Of a stretch of 64,000 nt of DNA, positions 42,984 to 52,504 are shown in pieces (the stretch's first letter is position 1; each line of letters opens with the position of its first letter). Both the position numbers and the translations under genes were made by a program. The notes below the pieces were generated by a model. That model was given only the letters and a program-made list of their open reading frames with translations. It was not told the origin of the DNA and searched no databases. This stretch comes from Desulfobacterales bacterium (GTDB lineage Bacteria; Desulfobacterota; Desulfobacteria; Desulfobacterales; Desulfosarcinaceae): positions 1 to 64,000 of the forward strand of contig JACRDD010000009.1 of the NCBI GenBank assembly GCA_016218685.1, written 5' to 3'.

Positions 42984-45900
42984 GGTGTTGCTCCTTCCGC
43001 TGTGTTGAGTACTTGTTCGTCCGCATGTTCCTCGATGTCCCCCTGGGCTGTGGGGGTGCGGCTGGGGTCCAGACGCCGGCCGCGCCACAGGTAGTAAATC
43101 ACCGGGTAGACCAGCAGTTCCATCAGGCCCGAGGTGACCACCCCGCCCACCATGGGCGCGGCGATGCGCTTCATGACGTCGGCGCCGGCCCCGTGGCTCC
43201 ACATGATGGGCAGCAGGCCGGCGATGATCACCGCGATGGTCATGATCTTGGGCCGGATGCGCTTGACCGCGCCGTGGTGGATGGCCTGCACCAGGTCCCC
43301 GCGCGTGCGCATGCGTCCGGCCTTGGTCCAGGTCCCGTGGGCCAGGTCCAGGTAGAGCAGCATGACGACGCCGGTTTCGGCGTCCAGACCGGCCAGGGCG
43401 ATCACCCCCACCCACACGGCGATGGAGGTATTGTAGCCCAATAGATAAAGGTACCAGAAGGCGCCCACCAGGGAAAAGGGCACGGCCAGAAAGACGATGC
43501 CGGTTTTGATCACGCTTTTGGTGTTCATGTAGATGATCACGAAGATGATCAGCACGGTCAGGGGGATGATCACCATCAGGCGTTGTCGGGCTGCCTGCAT
43601 GTATTCGAACTGGCCGCTCCAGACAATGCTGTAGCCGGCCGGCAGCTTGATGTGTTCGGCAACCGCCTTTTGAGCCGCTTTGACATAGGTGCCGATGTCG
43701 ACCCCTTGAATGTCCACATAGATCCAGGCCGTGCGCCGGGCATTCTCGCTCTTGATGCTGTCCGGATCGTTACGGATCGTGATCGTCGCTACCTGGCCCA
43801 GGGGGATGTGCCGGCCGCCGGCCGCCGGCACCAGCACGCGCTTGAGCGACTCAAGGTCGCTGCGAAAATCGCGGTCGTAGCGCACGTTGATGGGGTAGCG
43901 CTCCAGCCCCTCCACGGTCTCGCTGACGTTCATGCCGCCCACGGCCGACTGGATCACCTCCTGGATGGTGCCCACGTTGATGCCGTAGCGCGCCGCAGCC
44001 GTGCGGTCGATGTGGATGTCGAGATAGGAGCCGCCCACGGTGCGCTCGGCAATGGCCGAAAGCGTCCCCGGCACCGCACGCATCACGGCTTCGATCTGCG
44101 CTCCGATCTCTCCCAGCGTGGCCAGGTCCGGCCCCATGACCTTGATGCCCACGGGCGTCTTGATGCCGGTGGAGAGCATGTCGATGCGTGTCTTGATGGG
44201 CATGGTCCAGGCGTTGGTCAGGCCCGGGAACTGGATCGAGCGGTTGAGCTCGTCGATCAATTGCTCCACTGAAATACTTTTTTCTTCGGGCAGCACCCGG
44301 CGCAGCAGATTCTGGAGAGGCGCGCTCCAGCCCGGCCAGGCGGAGTAGAAGCGATGGGCCGGCACCTGGCGCCACTGCTCTTCGGGCTTGAGCATGATGG
44401 TGGTCTCGATCATCATCATGGGCGCCGGATCGGTGGCCGTCTCGGCCCGGCCGATCTTGCCGAAGACATGGTGCACTTCGGGAAACTGGCGGATGATGCG
44501 GTCGGTCTGCTGCAAAATCTCCTTGGCCTTGGTCACCGAAAGGCCCGGCAGGGTGGTGGGCATGTAGAGCAGATCGCCCTCGTAGAGCGGCGGCATGAAC
44601 TCCGAGCCCATCCGGCTCAAGGGCCAGGCCATGGAGAGCATGGCGGCCAAGGCCAGCAGCAAGGTCAGCTTGCGCCATTTGAGCACCCAATCGACGGCCG
44701 GGTGGTAGATCCGCACCAGAAAACGGTTGAGGGGGTTGGCATGCTCGGGTTTGATCTTGCCGCGGATGAACCAGCCCATCAAGACCGGCACCAACGTGAC
44801 GGAGAGGATGGCCGCCGCGGCCATGGCATAGGTCTTGGTGAAGGCCAGGGGCTTGAACATGCGTCCGGACTGTTCCTGGAGGGTGAAGACCGGCACGAAC
44901 GAGACCGTGATCACCAGCAGCGAGTAGAACAGGGTCGGCCCGACCTCCACCGCCGCGTCGGTGATGATTTGCCAGTGGGGCTTGCGGCCGCGGTCGCGCT
45001 CCAGGTGCTTGTGGGCGTTTTCGATCATGATGATGGCCGCGTCGATCATGGCGCCGATGGCGATGGCGATGCCACCCAGGCTCATGATGTTGGCGTTGAT
45101 GCCCTGGTAGTGCATCACCATGAAGGCCATCAGGATGGCCACCGGCAAGGTGATGATGGCCACGAAGGCGCTGGGCAGGTGGAAGAGAAACAAGACGGTC
45201 ACCAGGGCCACCACGATGCTCTCTTCCAGCAGCTTCTCCTTGAGCGTGGCCACGGCGCGTTCGATCAGGCCGGACCGGTCGTAGACCGTGCGGATCTCGA
45301 CCCCTTCGGGCAGGCCGGACTTGAGATCTTCCAGCTTGGCCTTGACCCGCTCGATGGTCTCCAGGGCGTTTTCGCCGAAACGCATCACAATGATGCCGCC
45401 CACCACTTCGCCCTGCCCGTCCAGTTCGGCCACCCCCCGGCGCATCTCGGGGCCCAGGCGCACTTCGGCCAGGTCCTTGACCAGGATGGGCGTGCCCTGG
45501 GGCGTGGTCATGACCACCACTTGCCGCAGATCTTCCAGCGATTGGATGTAGCCGTGGCTGCGCACCACGAACTCGGTCTCGGCCATCTCGATGGCGCCGC
45601 CGCCCACGTCCAGATTGCTGCGCTGGATGGCCATCATCACCTCGGTGATGGGAATGTTGTAGGCGATCAATTTGTTGGGGTCCACGGCCACCTGGTACTG
45701 CTTGACGAAGCCGCCCAGGCTGGCCACTTCGGAGACCCCTTCCAGAGCGGTGAGCTCGTAGCGCAGGAACCAATCCTGGATGGCACGCAGCTCTTGGAGA
45801 TTATGGCGGTCGCTGATGAGCACGTACTCGAAGATCCAGCCCACACCGGTGGCGTCCGGACCGAGCACCGGCGTCACCCCCTGGGGCAGGCGGCCGGAGA

Positions 45901-46249
45901 CATAGTTGAGGTATTCGAGCACGCGCGAGCGCGCCCAGTACATGTCGGTGCCGTCCTCGAAGATCAGGTAGACAAACGAGTAGCCGAAGAACGAATAGCC
46001 GCGCACCACCTTGGCCCCCGGCACGGCCAGCATCTGGGTGGTCAAAGGGTAGGTAACCTGATCTTCCACCACCTGGGGCGCCTGGCCCGGATACTCGGTG
46101 AAGAGAATCACCTGCACGTCGGAAAGATCGGGGATGGCGTCCACCGGCGTGTGGTAAAGGGAGTAGATGCCGCCCGCCACGATGAACACCGTGGCCAGCA
46201 CCACCAGGAATTTATTCTGGATCGATCCGGTGATGATTCGGGCGAGCAT
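42980..46249 (-). CDS. cusA: heavy-metal RND efflux pump, CusA/CzcA family
   Basis: 1089 residues with 12 membrane segments and two large periplasmic loops. Typical motifs: AIPDLSDVQVILFTEYPGQA near residue 37, GGIAIAIGAMIDAAIIMIEN in TM4 with the proton-relay acidic residues, and ALAGLDAETGVVMLLYLDLA in the second half. The pattern is closest to the Cu/Ag-type (CusA) group of heavy-metal exporters. It follows the adaptor gene by 11 bases and overlaps the His-rich gene. It forms the CusCBA tripartite complex with the two upstream genes. Substrate (Cu+/Ag+ rather than Zn/Co) is inferred from motifs and the Met/His-rich neighbour. Confidence 0.93.
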   Translation of the reverse strand: MLARIITGSIQNKFLVVLATVFIVAGGIYSLYHTPVDAIPDLSDVQVILFTEYPGQAPQVVEDQVTYPLTTQMLAVPGAKVVRGYSFFGYSFVYLIFEDGTDMYWARSRVLEYLNYVSGRLPQGVTPVLGPDATGVGWIFEYVLISDRHNLQELRAIQDWFLRYELTALEGVSEVASLGGFVKQYQVAVDPNKLIAYNIPITEVMMAIQRSNLDVGGGAIEMAETEFVVRSHGYIQSLEDLRQVVVMTTPQGTPILVKDLAEVRLGPEMRRGVAELDGQGEVVGGIIVMRFGENALETIERVKAKLEDLKSGLPEGVEIRTVYDRSGLIERAVATLKEKLLEESIVVALVTVLFLFHLPSAFVAIITLPVAILMAFMVMHYQGINANIMSLGGIAIAIGAMIDAAIIMIENAHKHLERDRGRKPHWQIITDAAVEVGPTLFYSLLVITVSFVPVFTLQEQSGRMFKPLAFTKTYAMAAAAILSVTLVPVLMGWFIRGKIKPEHANPLNRFLVRIYHPAVDWVLKWRKLTLLLALAAMLSMAWPLSRMGSEFMPPLYEGDLLYMPTTLPGLSVTKAKEILQQTDRIIRQFPEVHHVFGKIGRAETATDPAPMMMIETTIMLKPEEQWRQVPAHRFYSAWPGWSAPLQNLLRRVLPEEKSISVEQLIDELNRSIQFPGLTNAWTMPIKTRIDMLSTGIKTPVGIKVMGPDLATLGEIGAQIEAVMRAVPGTLSAIAERTVGGSYLDIHIDRTAAARYGINVGTIQEVIQSAVGGMNVSETVEGLERYPINVRYDRDFRSDLESLKRVLVPAAGGRHIPLGQVATITIRNDPDSIKSENARRTAWIYVDIQGVDIGTYVKAAQKAVAEHIKLPAGYSIVWSGQFEYMQAARQRLMVIIPLTVLIIFVIIYMNTKSVIKTGIVFLAVPFSLVGAFWYLYLLGYNTSIAVWVGVIALAGLDAETGVVMLLYLDLAHGTWTKAGRMRTRGDLVQAIHHGAVKRIRPKIMTIAVIIAGLLPIMWSHGAGADVMKRIAAPMVGGVVTSGLMELLVYPVIYYLWRGRRLDPSRTPTAQGDIEEHADEQVLNTAEGATP

Positions 46250-46260
46250 TGAATAGTTCC

Positions 46261-47610
46261 TTATTTAAAAAGATCTTCGTTATCCTGAGGCGCCGAATGA
46301 CCTTCATGCCCCGGCTCGGCGTCGTCCGGCGCGGTTTTGGCCTCGGTCATCTTCTGCATCGCCTCGCGCAGTTTGCTCTCCGAATCGAGCATGAACTGGG
46401 ACGAGGTGACCACATGCTCTCCTTCGCTCAGGCCGGAGAGGATTTGCACGAAGCCCTGCTCGTCGCTCAGGCCGGTCTTTACCGCGCGCGGCTCGAAACG
46501 GCCTTCGCCGCCGGCCACGAAGACGGTCTGGCCCTTGCCCGAATTGAGCACGGCATCGCCGGGAATGGCCAGGGCGTTCTTGGCCGGTTGGCCTTCGATC
46601 AGCACGTTGGCGTACATGTCGGGTTTGAGCGCGAAGCCGGGGTTGGCCAATTCGATGCGGGCCTGGACGGTGCGCGTTTCATTCTGCACATAGGGGTAGA
46701 TGTAAGCGATCTTGCCGGTCAGGGGCTTGCCCGGCGCAAAGGGGATCTCGACGGTGGCCGGCAGGCCCGGATGCACCCAGGGCAGTTCGTATTCATAGAT
46801 CTCTGCGTTGATCCAGACCTTGGAGATGTCGGAGATCTGCAGTAGTTCCTCGCCGCCCATGACGCGCATGCCCTCGTTGGCCTGCTTCATGGTGACCACG
46901 CCGGAAAAGGGGCTGTAGAGGGTCATGCGCTTTCGCACCTGGCCGGTTTTTTCCAGCTCCTGGATCTGGGTGGCGTTGATGTCCCAGTAAGTGAGGCGGG
47001 TGCGCGCCGCCTCCAGCAGGCGCTGAGCCCCTTCGGCGGCCGAGGCCAGCGAGCTGCCGGCCAGGCGCCGATGCGATTCCAGGGCCAGCAAATACTCCTG
47101 CTGGGCCGCTACCAGTTCGGGGCTGTAGATCTCCATCAGGGCCTGCCCCTTTTTGACGAACTGGCCGGTCTGGTTGACGTTCAAACGTTCGATCCAGCCT
47201 TCGATCTTGCTGTTGACCGAGAAGCGGCCCTGCTCCTCATAGGCCACCAAACCCACGGCGCGGATCGTGCGGCGCAGGTCGCGCCGTTCGACTTGGGCCG
47301 TGCGCACGCCCATATTCTGCAGGGTGACCGGATCGATCTTGATGCCGGTCGATTCGCTGCCCTCGCCCTCGTAAACCGGCACCATATCGTGGCCCATGTA
47401 ATCTTTGCCGGGTGCCTCGCGCACATAGGTGGCATCCATGGGCGATTTCCAGAATTTGACCTTTCGCTCGCCCGAAGCCGCGGGCACCTGGGCGGCTCCC
47501 GGCACTGCCGCGCCATGGCCGTTGCCCAGCGTCCCAAGCCAGTACCCGAGCCCCAGGGCGAGTATCACGCCTATCACTATGACCATGTAACGTTTGGCTT
47601 TTGAGTTCAT
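46261..47610 (-). CDS. cusB: heavy-metal efflux periplasmic adaptor, CusB family
   Basis: From ATG 47610 (AGGAAA about 6 bases upstream) this is 449 residues: an N-terminal membrane anchor (about 8-28), a heavy-metal-binding-domain-like segment (FWKSPMDATYVREAPGKDYM), then adaptor barrel-sandwich motifs (VERRDLRRTIRAVGLVAYEE; LYSPFSGVVTMKQANEGMRV), a helical hairpin, and beta-barrel parts (LSDEQGFVQILSGLSEGEHV). The C-terminal end is acidic/His-containing. It links CusA to the TolC-like protein. The upstream stop is one base from this ATG region, indicating tight coupling. Confidence 0.92.
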   Translation of the reverse strand: MNSKAKRYMVIVIGVILALGLGYWLGTLGNGHGAAVPGAAQVPAASGERKVKFWKSPMDATYVREAPGKDYMGHDMVPVYEGEGSESTGIKIDPVTLQNMGVRTAQVERRDLRRTIRAVGLVAYEEQGRFSVNSKIEGWIERLNVNQTGQFVKKGQALMEIYSPELVAAQQEYLLALESHRRLAGSSLASAAEGAQRLLEAARTRLTYWDINATQIQELEKTGQVRKRMTLYSPFSGVVTMKQANEGMRVMGGEELLQISDISKVWINAEIYEYELPWVHPGLPATVEIPFAPGKPLTGKIAYIYPYVQNETRTVQARIELANPGFALKPDMYANVLIEGQPAKNALAIPGDAVLNSGKGQTVFVAGGEGRFEPRAVKTGLSDEQGFVQILSGLSEGEHVVTSSQFMLDSESKLREAMQKMTEAKTAPDDAEPGHEGHSAPQDNEDLFK

Positions 47611-47611
47611 G

Positions 47612-48910
47612 TCATTTTCCTGTCGATCGCTCCACCGGCGGCAGGGCAACCCCCACCACCCCTTCCAGTTGGGCCAGCAGCATCTGATGCTCGGCCACGG
47701 CCTCGAAGTACTGCCGCTCGTAATCGAACAAGGCCATGCGACTGTCGAGCACGTTCATGAAATCGGCTTTGCCCACCCGGTAGGCGGCCATGGCCGCGTC
47801 GAGCGCGCCGTTGGCCTGGGGGATGATGGCCGAGCGATACAATTCGGCCATGCGTCGGTTGCGTTCCAGGCGCGCCAGGCTGTCGGCGATGCTTTGGCGG
47901 ATGGTGTTGCGCAGCATGTTGAGCTCGTGCGAGGCCATGTTGGTTTCGGCCATGGCTTCGGCCACCATGGCGTGCCGCCGTTGGCGGTTGATGGGCAGAT
48001 TGAAGGAGACGCCCAGGCTATACATGTCGTCCCCCGGCTCTTCCATGACCGGGTCGCGCTGCATATACTCGAAGGCGACATTGAAATCGGGGTAGTACTC
48101 CTTTTGGGCCAGGGCCTGGCCGGTCTTGCCCTTTTCCACCTGAGCCGCCAGGCGTTTGACCAAGGGGCGATTTTCCTGGGCCAGCGCCGCCAGCTCGTCG
48201 ATGGAAGCCGTTAGCGGCACGATGGTCACATCGCGCACCACGGGCAGCTCATTTTCGGCCGGTCGGTAGAGCAGGCTGTTCAAGAGCGCCGCCAGGCTGC
48301 GGCGCTGCTGCTGCAAGGCGATCTGCATGTCTTCCATCTTGGAGCGCTCCACCTGGGCTTTGAGTACATCCTGCTGCAGGGCCTTGCCTACGCCGTACAT
48401 GGTTTCGGTGAAGCGGATCAGGTCGTCGAGCACCTGGATATTGCGCGCCACGATGGGCAGGGCCTGATCCACATAGAAGATGCGGTAGTAATTCTCCTTG
48501 ATCATGCGGGTCAGTTCTATGCGGCGCTCCTCGAATTGCCAGCGCTCGGCCTCGGCTTCCTGGTCCGCGGCCTGACGCGCCAGGGCGCGCTTGCCGGCGA
48601 AGGGAATCTCCTGGCTGATGCCAACCACCTTGCCGGTCATGGGATCTTTGTCAAAGGCGAAGGGGTCGTTCACCAATGCGTTCTGGATCCGGAACATCAC
48701 CATGGGATCATCGAGCGTTCCGGCCTGGGCGGCCTTTTCGCGCAACATGTCCCAGCGGGCCTGGCTTGCATGGACTTCAGGATTATTGGCCAATCCTTCC
48801 TGGACCAGCGTCTCCAGCGCGGCCGACGGGTCGGCGGCCACGGCGCCGGCGGCACAGAGCGCCAATACGATTAAGGCCGACAAGTATGTTCGCAGAGGGG
48901 TTGGATTCAT
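47612..48910 (-). CDS. outer-membrane efflux protein, TolC/CusC family
   Basis: 432 residues with a cleavable signal (after AVA, near residue 25) and two OEP repeats: LETLVQEGLANNPEVHASQA at the start and the second half NFNLPINRQRR-type region (LGVSFNLPINRQRRHAMVAE), followed by long coiled helices (ALDAAMAAYRVGKADFMNVL). There is no lipobox, unlike E. coli CusC. It is first in the - strand efflux operon (TolC-like, adaptor, pump, His-rich protein). Confidence 0.92.
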   Translation of the reverse strand: MNPTPLRTYLSALIVLALCAAGAVAADPSAALETLVQEGLANNPEVHASQARWDMLREKAAQAGTLDDPMVMFRIQNALVNDPFAFDKDPMTGKVVGISQEIPFAGKRALARQAADQEAEAERWQFEERRIELTRMIKENYYRIFYVDQALPIVARNIQVLDDLIRFTETMYGVGKALQQDVLKAQVERSKMEDMQIALQQQRRSLAALLNSLLYRPAENELPVVRDVTIVPLTASIDELAALAQENRPLVKRLAAQVEKGKTGQALAQKEYYPDFNVAFEYMQRDPVMEEPGDDMYSLGVSFNLPINRQRRHAMVAEAMAETNMASHELNMLRNTIRQSIADSLARLERNRRMAELYRSAIIPQANGALDAAMAAYRVGKADFMNVLDSRMALFDYERQYFEAVAEHQMLLAQLEGVVGVALPPVERSTGK

Positions 48911-48957
48911 TTAACCTTGTCAAATTAAAAGTTATTCGAAAAACGCAATTAGGCTGA

Positions 48958-48986
48958 TTAATCGGCATCGAAACGCGGCTTGTCAA
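48958..48986 (-). promoter_or_regulatory. candidate promoter of the metal-efflux operon
   Basis: On the - strand TTGACA (48986-48981) is followed after 17 bases by GATTAA (48963-48958). The -10 half overlaps a small palindrome centred on GATTAATC, a possible operator. No MerR or CusR gene is next to it. Confidence 0.4.
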
Positions 48987-49112
48987 TATTCCCGGCACCG
49001 ACCTGCCTTGCATCGGCCCCTATCTTATTCTATACGATAAAGCGTGGGGCTTGCTTGATGGAGGCTCCCGAGAATGTTGATATCTACGCCTGCAAACAGC
49101 AAAGAGGTTCGC

Positions 49113-51707
49113 ATGTTCAAGCTGTGGGACTTTCTGCTCAGCAAAAGCAAAATCAAGGATGAGATCGGCGCTGATGAAAGCGTCTTTCAGCGCAAGTACC
49201 GCGGTTTCAAGGAACTGCTGGCGGCCAATAACCGCGCCCTGGAGTTGATCGCCGACCTGGAGCACCATTTCTATCAGAACAAGCCGTTTACCCTGGATTA
49301 CATGGTCGGACAGACCGAAAAGTTGATCGCCGAAGTGTTTACCATCGTCGAGGATCTCAACGCCATGAGCCAGGCCAAGTATGAAGATCTGTTCGACATG
49401 GCCGAGAGCATCAGTGTGCGCGTTCTAGCCGAGCTGGTGCGCAAGAGCAAGGTGGAAAAAACCAATCTGGTGTTCCCCCTGGAGCAGCTCAGCCAGGAAA
49501 ATGCCGCCTATGTCGGGGGCAAGGCGGCCAACCTGGGAGAGGTCTCCAACCGCGTGAACCTGCCGGTGCCGCCGGGGTTCGCCGTGACCGCCTATGCCTG
49601 CCTTTACTTCCTGGAAAAGAGTCGCTTGCTGCCGTTTATCCAGGAGCAGCTCAAAAACCTGGATGTGAACGAAACCGAATCCTTGATGGCGGCCTGCCAG
49701 GCCATTCAAAGCCGAATCATGGCGGCCGACCTGCCCAACGACCTGGAAGTGGCCCTGAAGGAGGCGGACGAGGATTTGAACGCCAAACATGGGGGGCACC
49801 TGCGCCTGGCCGTGCGCAGCAGCGCCACCAGCGAGGACGGCGAGGCCAGCTTCGCGGGCCAGCACACCACGGTGCTCAACGTCACCAGCGCCAATCTCAG
49901 CGCGGCCTACAAGGAGGTGGTAGCCAGCACCTTCAGCCCCCGGGCGGTCTTCTACCGCCGCCGCAAAGGCTACAGCGACCAGGATGTGGTGATGAGCGTG
50001 GCCTGCATCGCCATGGTGGACGCGGCCGTCAGCGGCGTCATGTACACCGTGGACCCCAACGATGCCCAGCGCCCGGTCATGCTGATCAGCGGTTTGTGGG
50101 GGCTGGCTGCTTATGCCGTGGAAGGTTCGGCGGCCATGGATTTTTTCGTGGTGGACAAGGCCGGCGGCGCCCTGGTGCAGCAGGAGATCGTGGTACAGGC
50201 GGCCCAATTGCGCGTCAAACCCGAGGGCGGGGTTCATGAGATCCCGGTGCCCGAGGCATCCCGCGCCATCGCCTGTCTGCTGCCCGAACAACTCGCCCGA
50301 CTTTGGGAATATGGCCGACGTCTGGAGGAACACTACCGTCACCCCCTGGACATCGAGTGGGCCATCGACGGCGGCGGCAAGCTCTTCATCCTGCAGGCCC
50401 GCCCGTTGCAGCCCACCCAGCAGGCCTGGGATGCGGTGCGCCCGACGGACCAGGCCAGTAACCAACCGCGTCCAGGGCATGCCGTGTTGCTGCACAGCGG
50501 CACGCCGGCCTGCGAAGGCACGGCCTGCGGGGCTGCTTTTGTGATGGCCACGGATCACATGCTGCCCCTGGTGCCCGAAGGGGCCATCGTGGTGGTGCGC
50601 GAAACCTCGCCGCGCTATGTGCCGTTGATGGGCCGCATCCAGGCCCTGATCACCGACGTGGGCAGCGTCACCGGCCACATGGCTTCGGTGGCGCGGGAAT
50701 TCCGCATCCCCACCCTGGTGGGCACCGGCAACGGTACCCGCACCATCGTCCATGGCCAGGAGATCACCGTGGATGCCACCCACGGCATCGTCTACGAGGG
50801 CCGGGTGGAAGAGATTCTGGCCACCCTGTGCCCCATCAACCCCATGAAGGACAGCCCCATCTACCGGGCGGTGCGCACGGCCCTGCTGCGCATCGCGCCG
50901 CTGAATCTCATCGATCCCAAAAAGGAGAACTTCTCGCCCCAGGGTTGTCAAACCCTCCATGATATCATCCGGTTCTGCCATGAGATGGCCATGCAGGAGA
51001 TGTTTCGCATCAGCGATCATGTGCGCCGCGAGCGGGCCATCGCCGTGCCCCTGCGCATCCAGTTGCCGCTGAACATCTACCTCATCGACCTGGGGGGCGG
51101 TTTGCGCCCGGACTTTTCCGGCAAGGCGGCCCAACATCAGGATGTGGTCTGTCTGCCGCTCAACGCGCTTCTAAGGGGAATGGCTCACGAGGGGGTGAAC
51201 TGGTCCAACGACGTGGGCATCCAGTGGTCCGGTCTGGCCTCCGTTTTGGCCCAATCCATGATCCGTGACCCCATGGCCGAGGGCAACATGGGCGGACCCA
51301 ACTACGCCCTGGTATCGCATCATTACTTGAACTTCAGCTCACGGCTGGGCTACCACTTCGCCACCATCGATACCTATTGCGGGCCGGTGGTCAACGACAA
51401 CTATGTCACTTTCTCCTTCAAGGGGGGCGCCGCTGATATCGGTCGGCGCACCCGCCGGGCCTCGCTCATCGCCGACATCCTCAAAGGGCTGGATTTCAAG
51501 GTAGAGCACAAGGTGGACATGGTGCGCGGCCAGATGAAGAAGTACGATGAGACCCTTACGGCGCAAAAGCTCGATATGCTCGGCCGGTTGCTGGGCTCGG
51601 TGCGGCTGCTGGACATGGTCTTGACCGACGACCGCCAGGTGCAGTGGTATACCGAGCAGTTTTTCAAGGGGAATTATACTTTCCGGATACCGGGGGAAGG
51701 CAAGTAG
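49113..51707 (+). CDS. PEP-synthase-like (PPDK-type) protein, paralogue of the chromate-cluster protein
   Basis: From ATG 49113 (AGAGG about 6 bases upstream) this is 864 residues. It has the same order as the protein at 2332: an N-terminal helical part (LADLEHHFYQNKPFTLDYM-type, here IADLEHHFYQNKPFTLDY), an ATP-grasp domain (LAVRSSATSEDGEASFAGQH; GKLFILQARPLQP), a swivelling domain with VGSVTGHMASVAREF and phospho-His at 522, then the special C-terminal region (TLHDIIRFCHEMAMQEMFRI; LGRLLGSVRLLDMVL). No canonical PEP TIM barrel is visible and there is no concanavalin extension. It is divergent from the metal-efflux operon and ends facing the SprA-type gene. Substrate unknown. Confidence 0.83.
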   Translation: MFKLWDFLLSKSKIKDEIGADESVFQRKYRGFKELLAANNRALELIADLEHHFYQNKPFTLDYMVGQTEKLIAEVFTIVEDLNAMSQAKYEDLFDMAESISVRVLAELVRKSKVEKTNLVFPLEQLSQENAAYVGGKAANLGEVSNRVNLPVPPGFAVTAYACLYFLEKSRLLPFIQEQLKNLDVNETESLMAACQAIQSRIMAADLPNDLEVALKEADEDLNAKHGGHLRLAVRSSATSEDGEASFAGQHTTVLNVTSANLSAAYKEVVASTFSPRAVFYRRRKGYSDQDVVMSVACIAMVDAAVSGVMYTVDPNDAQRPVMLISGLWGLAAYAVEGSAAMDFFVVDKAGGALVQQEIVVQAAQLRVKPEGGVHEIPVPEASRAIACLLPEQLARLWEYGRRLEEHYRHPLDIEWAIDGGGKLFILQARPLQPTQQAWDAVRPTDQASNQPRPGHAVLLHSGTPACEGTACGAAFVMATDHMLPLVPEGAIVVVRETSPRYVPLMGRIQALITDVGSVTGHMASVAREFRIPTLVGTGNGTRTIVHGQEITVDATHGIVYEGRVEEILATLCPINPMKDSPIYRAVRTALLRIAPLNLIDPKKENFSPQGCQTLHDIIRFCHEMAMQEMFRISDHVRRERAIAVPLRIQLPLNIYLIDLGGGLRPDFSGKAAQHQDVVCLPLNALLRGMAHEGVNWSNDVGIQWSGLASVLAQSMIRDPMAEGNMGGPNYALVSHHYLNFSSRLGYHFATIDTYCGPVVNDNYVTFSFKGGAADIGRRTRRASLIADILKGLDFKVEHKVDMVRGQMKKYDETLTAQKLDMLGRLLGSVRLLDMVLTDDRQVQWYTEQFFKGNYTFRIPGEGK

Positions 51708-51717
51708 GTAAATTCGT

Positions 51718-52422
51718 TCAGGCTTGCAAATCGATCTGCCGCCCGGTGCTTTTCCAGGACTGAGGCCGCTGCGACCATTGGGGGCCGTAGCCGCCCTCAA
51801 AATCGTACTTTTCGGATCTATCAGGAGAGGTCGGGGCCAGGCTGCCGTCCGGTGGGGGTGACGGTTCCGGTTCGATGGTTTCGGTGGCCGGAGCGCTCGC
51901 CTGGGTTTTCTCCGCCCGGGCCCGGGCCTCGACCTGGGCGGCCCGTGCCGCCACGGCGCGGTCCGTTCCCGAAGGCTGGGCCGGCGCCAGGGCCGCCCGC
52001 TGGACCTGCTGCATCTTGGCGATGGTGGCCTCGGGGGTGTTTTCGGCGCTCATATCGATCTGAACCTCGCCGCCCACGGCGTACGTTCGACCGTCCGGTC
52101 CCCGCTGGTATTCATAGGAGGCGCCGCCCTGGACCACGCCGCCGCCGGCCGCCATGTGGGCCTGCTCGTGGGCCTTGACCTCGGCATCACGCCGTTTCAG
52201 CTCATTGACCTGCTGCTTTTCGTCGCTGCTTAGATTCTCTTCACCCTTGGAACCGCCGGTGCCATTATCGTTTTTGGCGTTTTGGGCCTCTTTGGAAAGG
52301 GTGACCCGGTCCTGGGGTTCGGCGATGGCCGCAGCCGGGGCCGAACCCGCGGCAGCGGGCATGCCGCCGTTGAGGTCCGACTGGATGTATAACTGTCCGA
52401 ATCCTTGTATGTTTTGAATCAT
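51718..52422 (-). CDS. SprA-related putative metalloprotease
   Basis: From ATG 52422 (AGGGGAG 7 bases upstream) this is 234 residues. The central VNELKRRDAEVKAHEQAHMA followed by a Gly-rich segment is the SprA-related family signature, with HEQAH giving an HExxH zinc-binding motif. After it come SYEYQRGPDGRTYAVGGEVQ and IDMSAENTPEATIAKM. Both termini are low-complexity (Ala/Pro/Glu-rich). No signal peptide. The family is annotated as putative metallopeptidase, but activity has not been read from this sequence. Confidence 0.82.
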   Translation of the reverse strand: MIQNIQGFGQLYIQSDLNGGMPAAAGSAPAAAIAEPQDRVTLSKEAQNAKNDNGTGGSKGEENLSSDEKQQVNELKRRDAEVKAHEQAHMAAGGGVVQGGASYEYQRGPDGRTYAVGGEVQIDMSAENTPEATIAKMQQVQRAALAPAQPSGTDRAVAARAAQVEARARAEKTQASAPATETIEPEPSPPPDGSLAPTSPDRSEKYDFEGGYGPQWSQRPQSWKSTGRQIDLQA

Positions 52423-52504
52423 AACCGCGCTCCCCTGGCCCATCGCATGCCGGTACTCGCGAAATGGTTATCGGCCGGAGCGGCAGAGAACTTAAATATT
52501 TTTT

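Noticed and set aside
42984-43415. Longer N-terminus for the His-rich gene reaching into cusA
   Set aside because: The extension is Arg/Gly/His-rich shadow sequence, and the ATG at 42983 starts a clean signal peptide with an ATGA overlap to cusA.
44354-46252. 632-codon open frame antisense to cusA
   Set aside because: His/Asp/Gln-rich translation with no domain; cusA on the - strand is clear.
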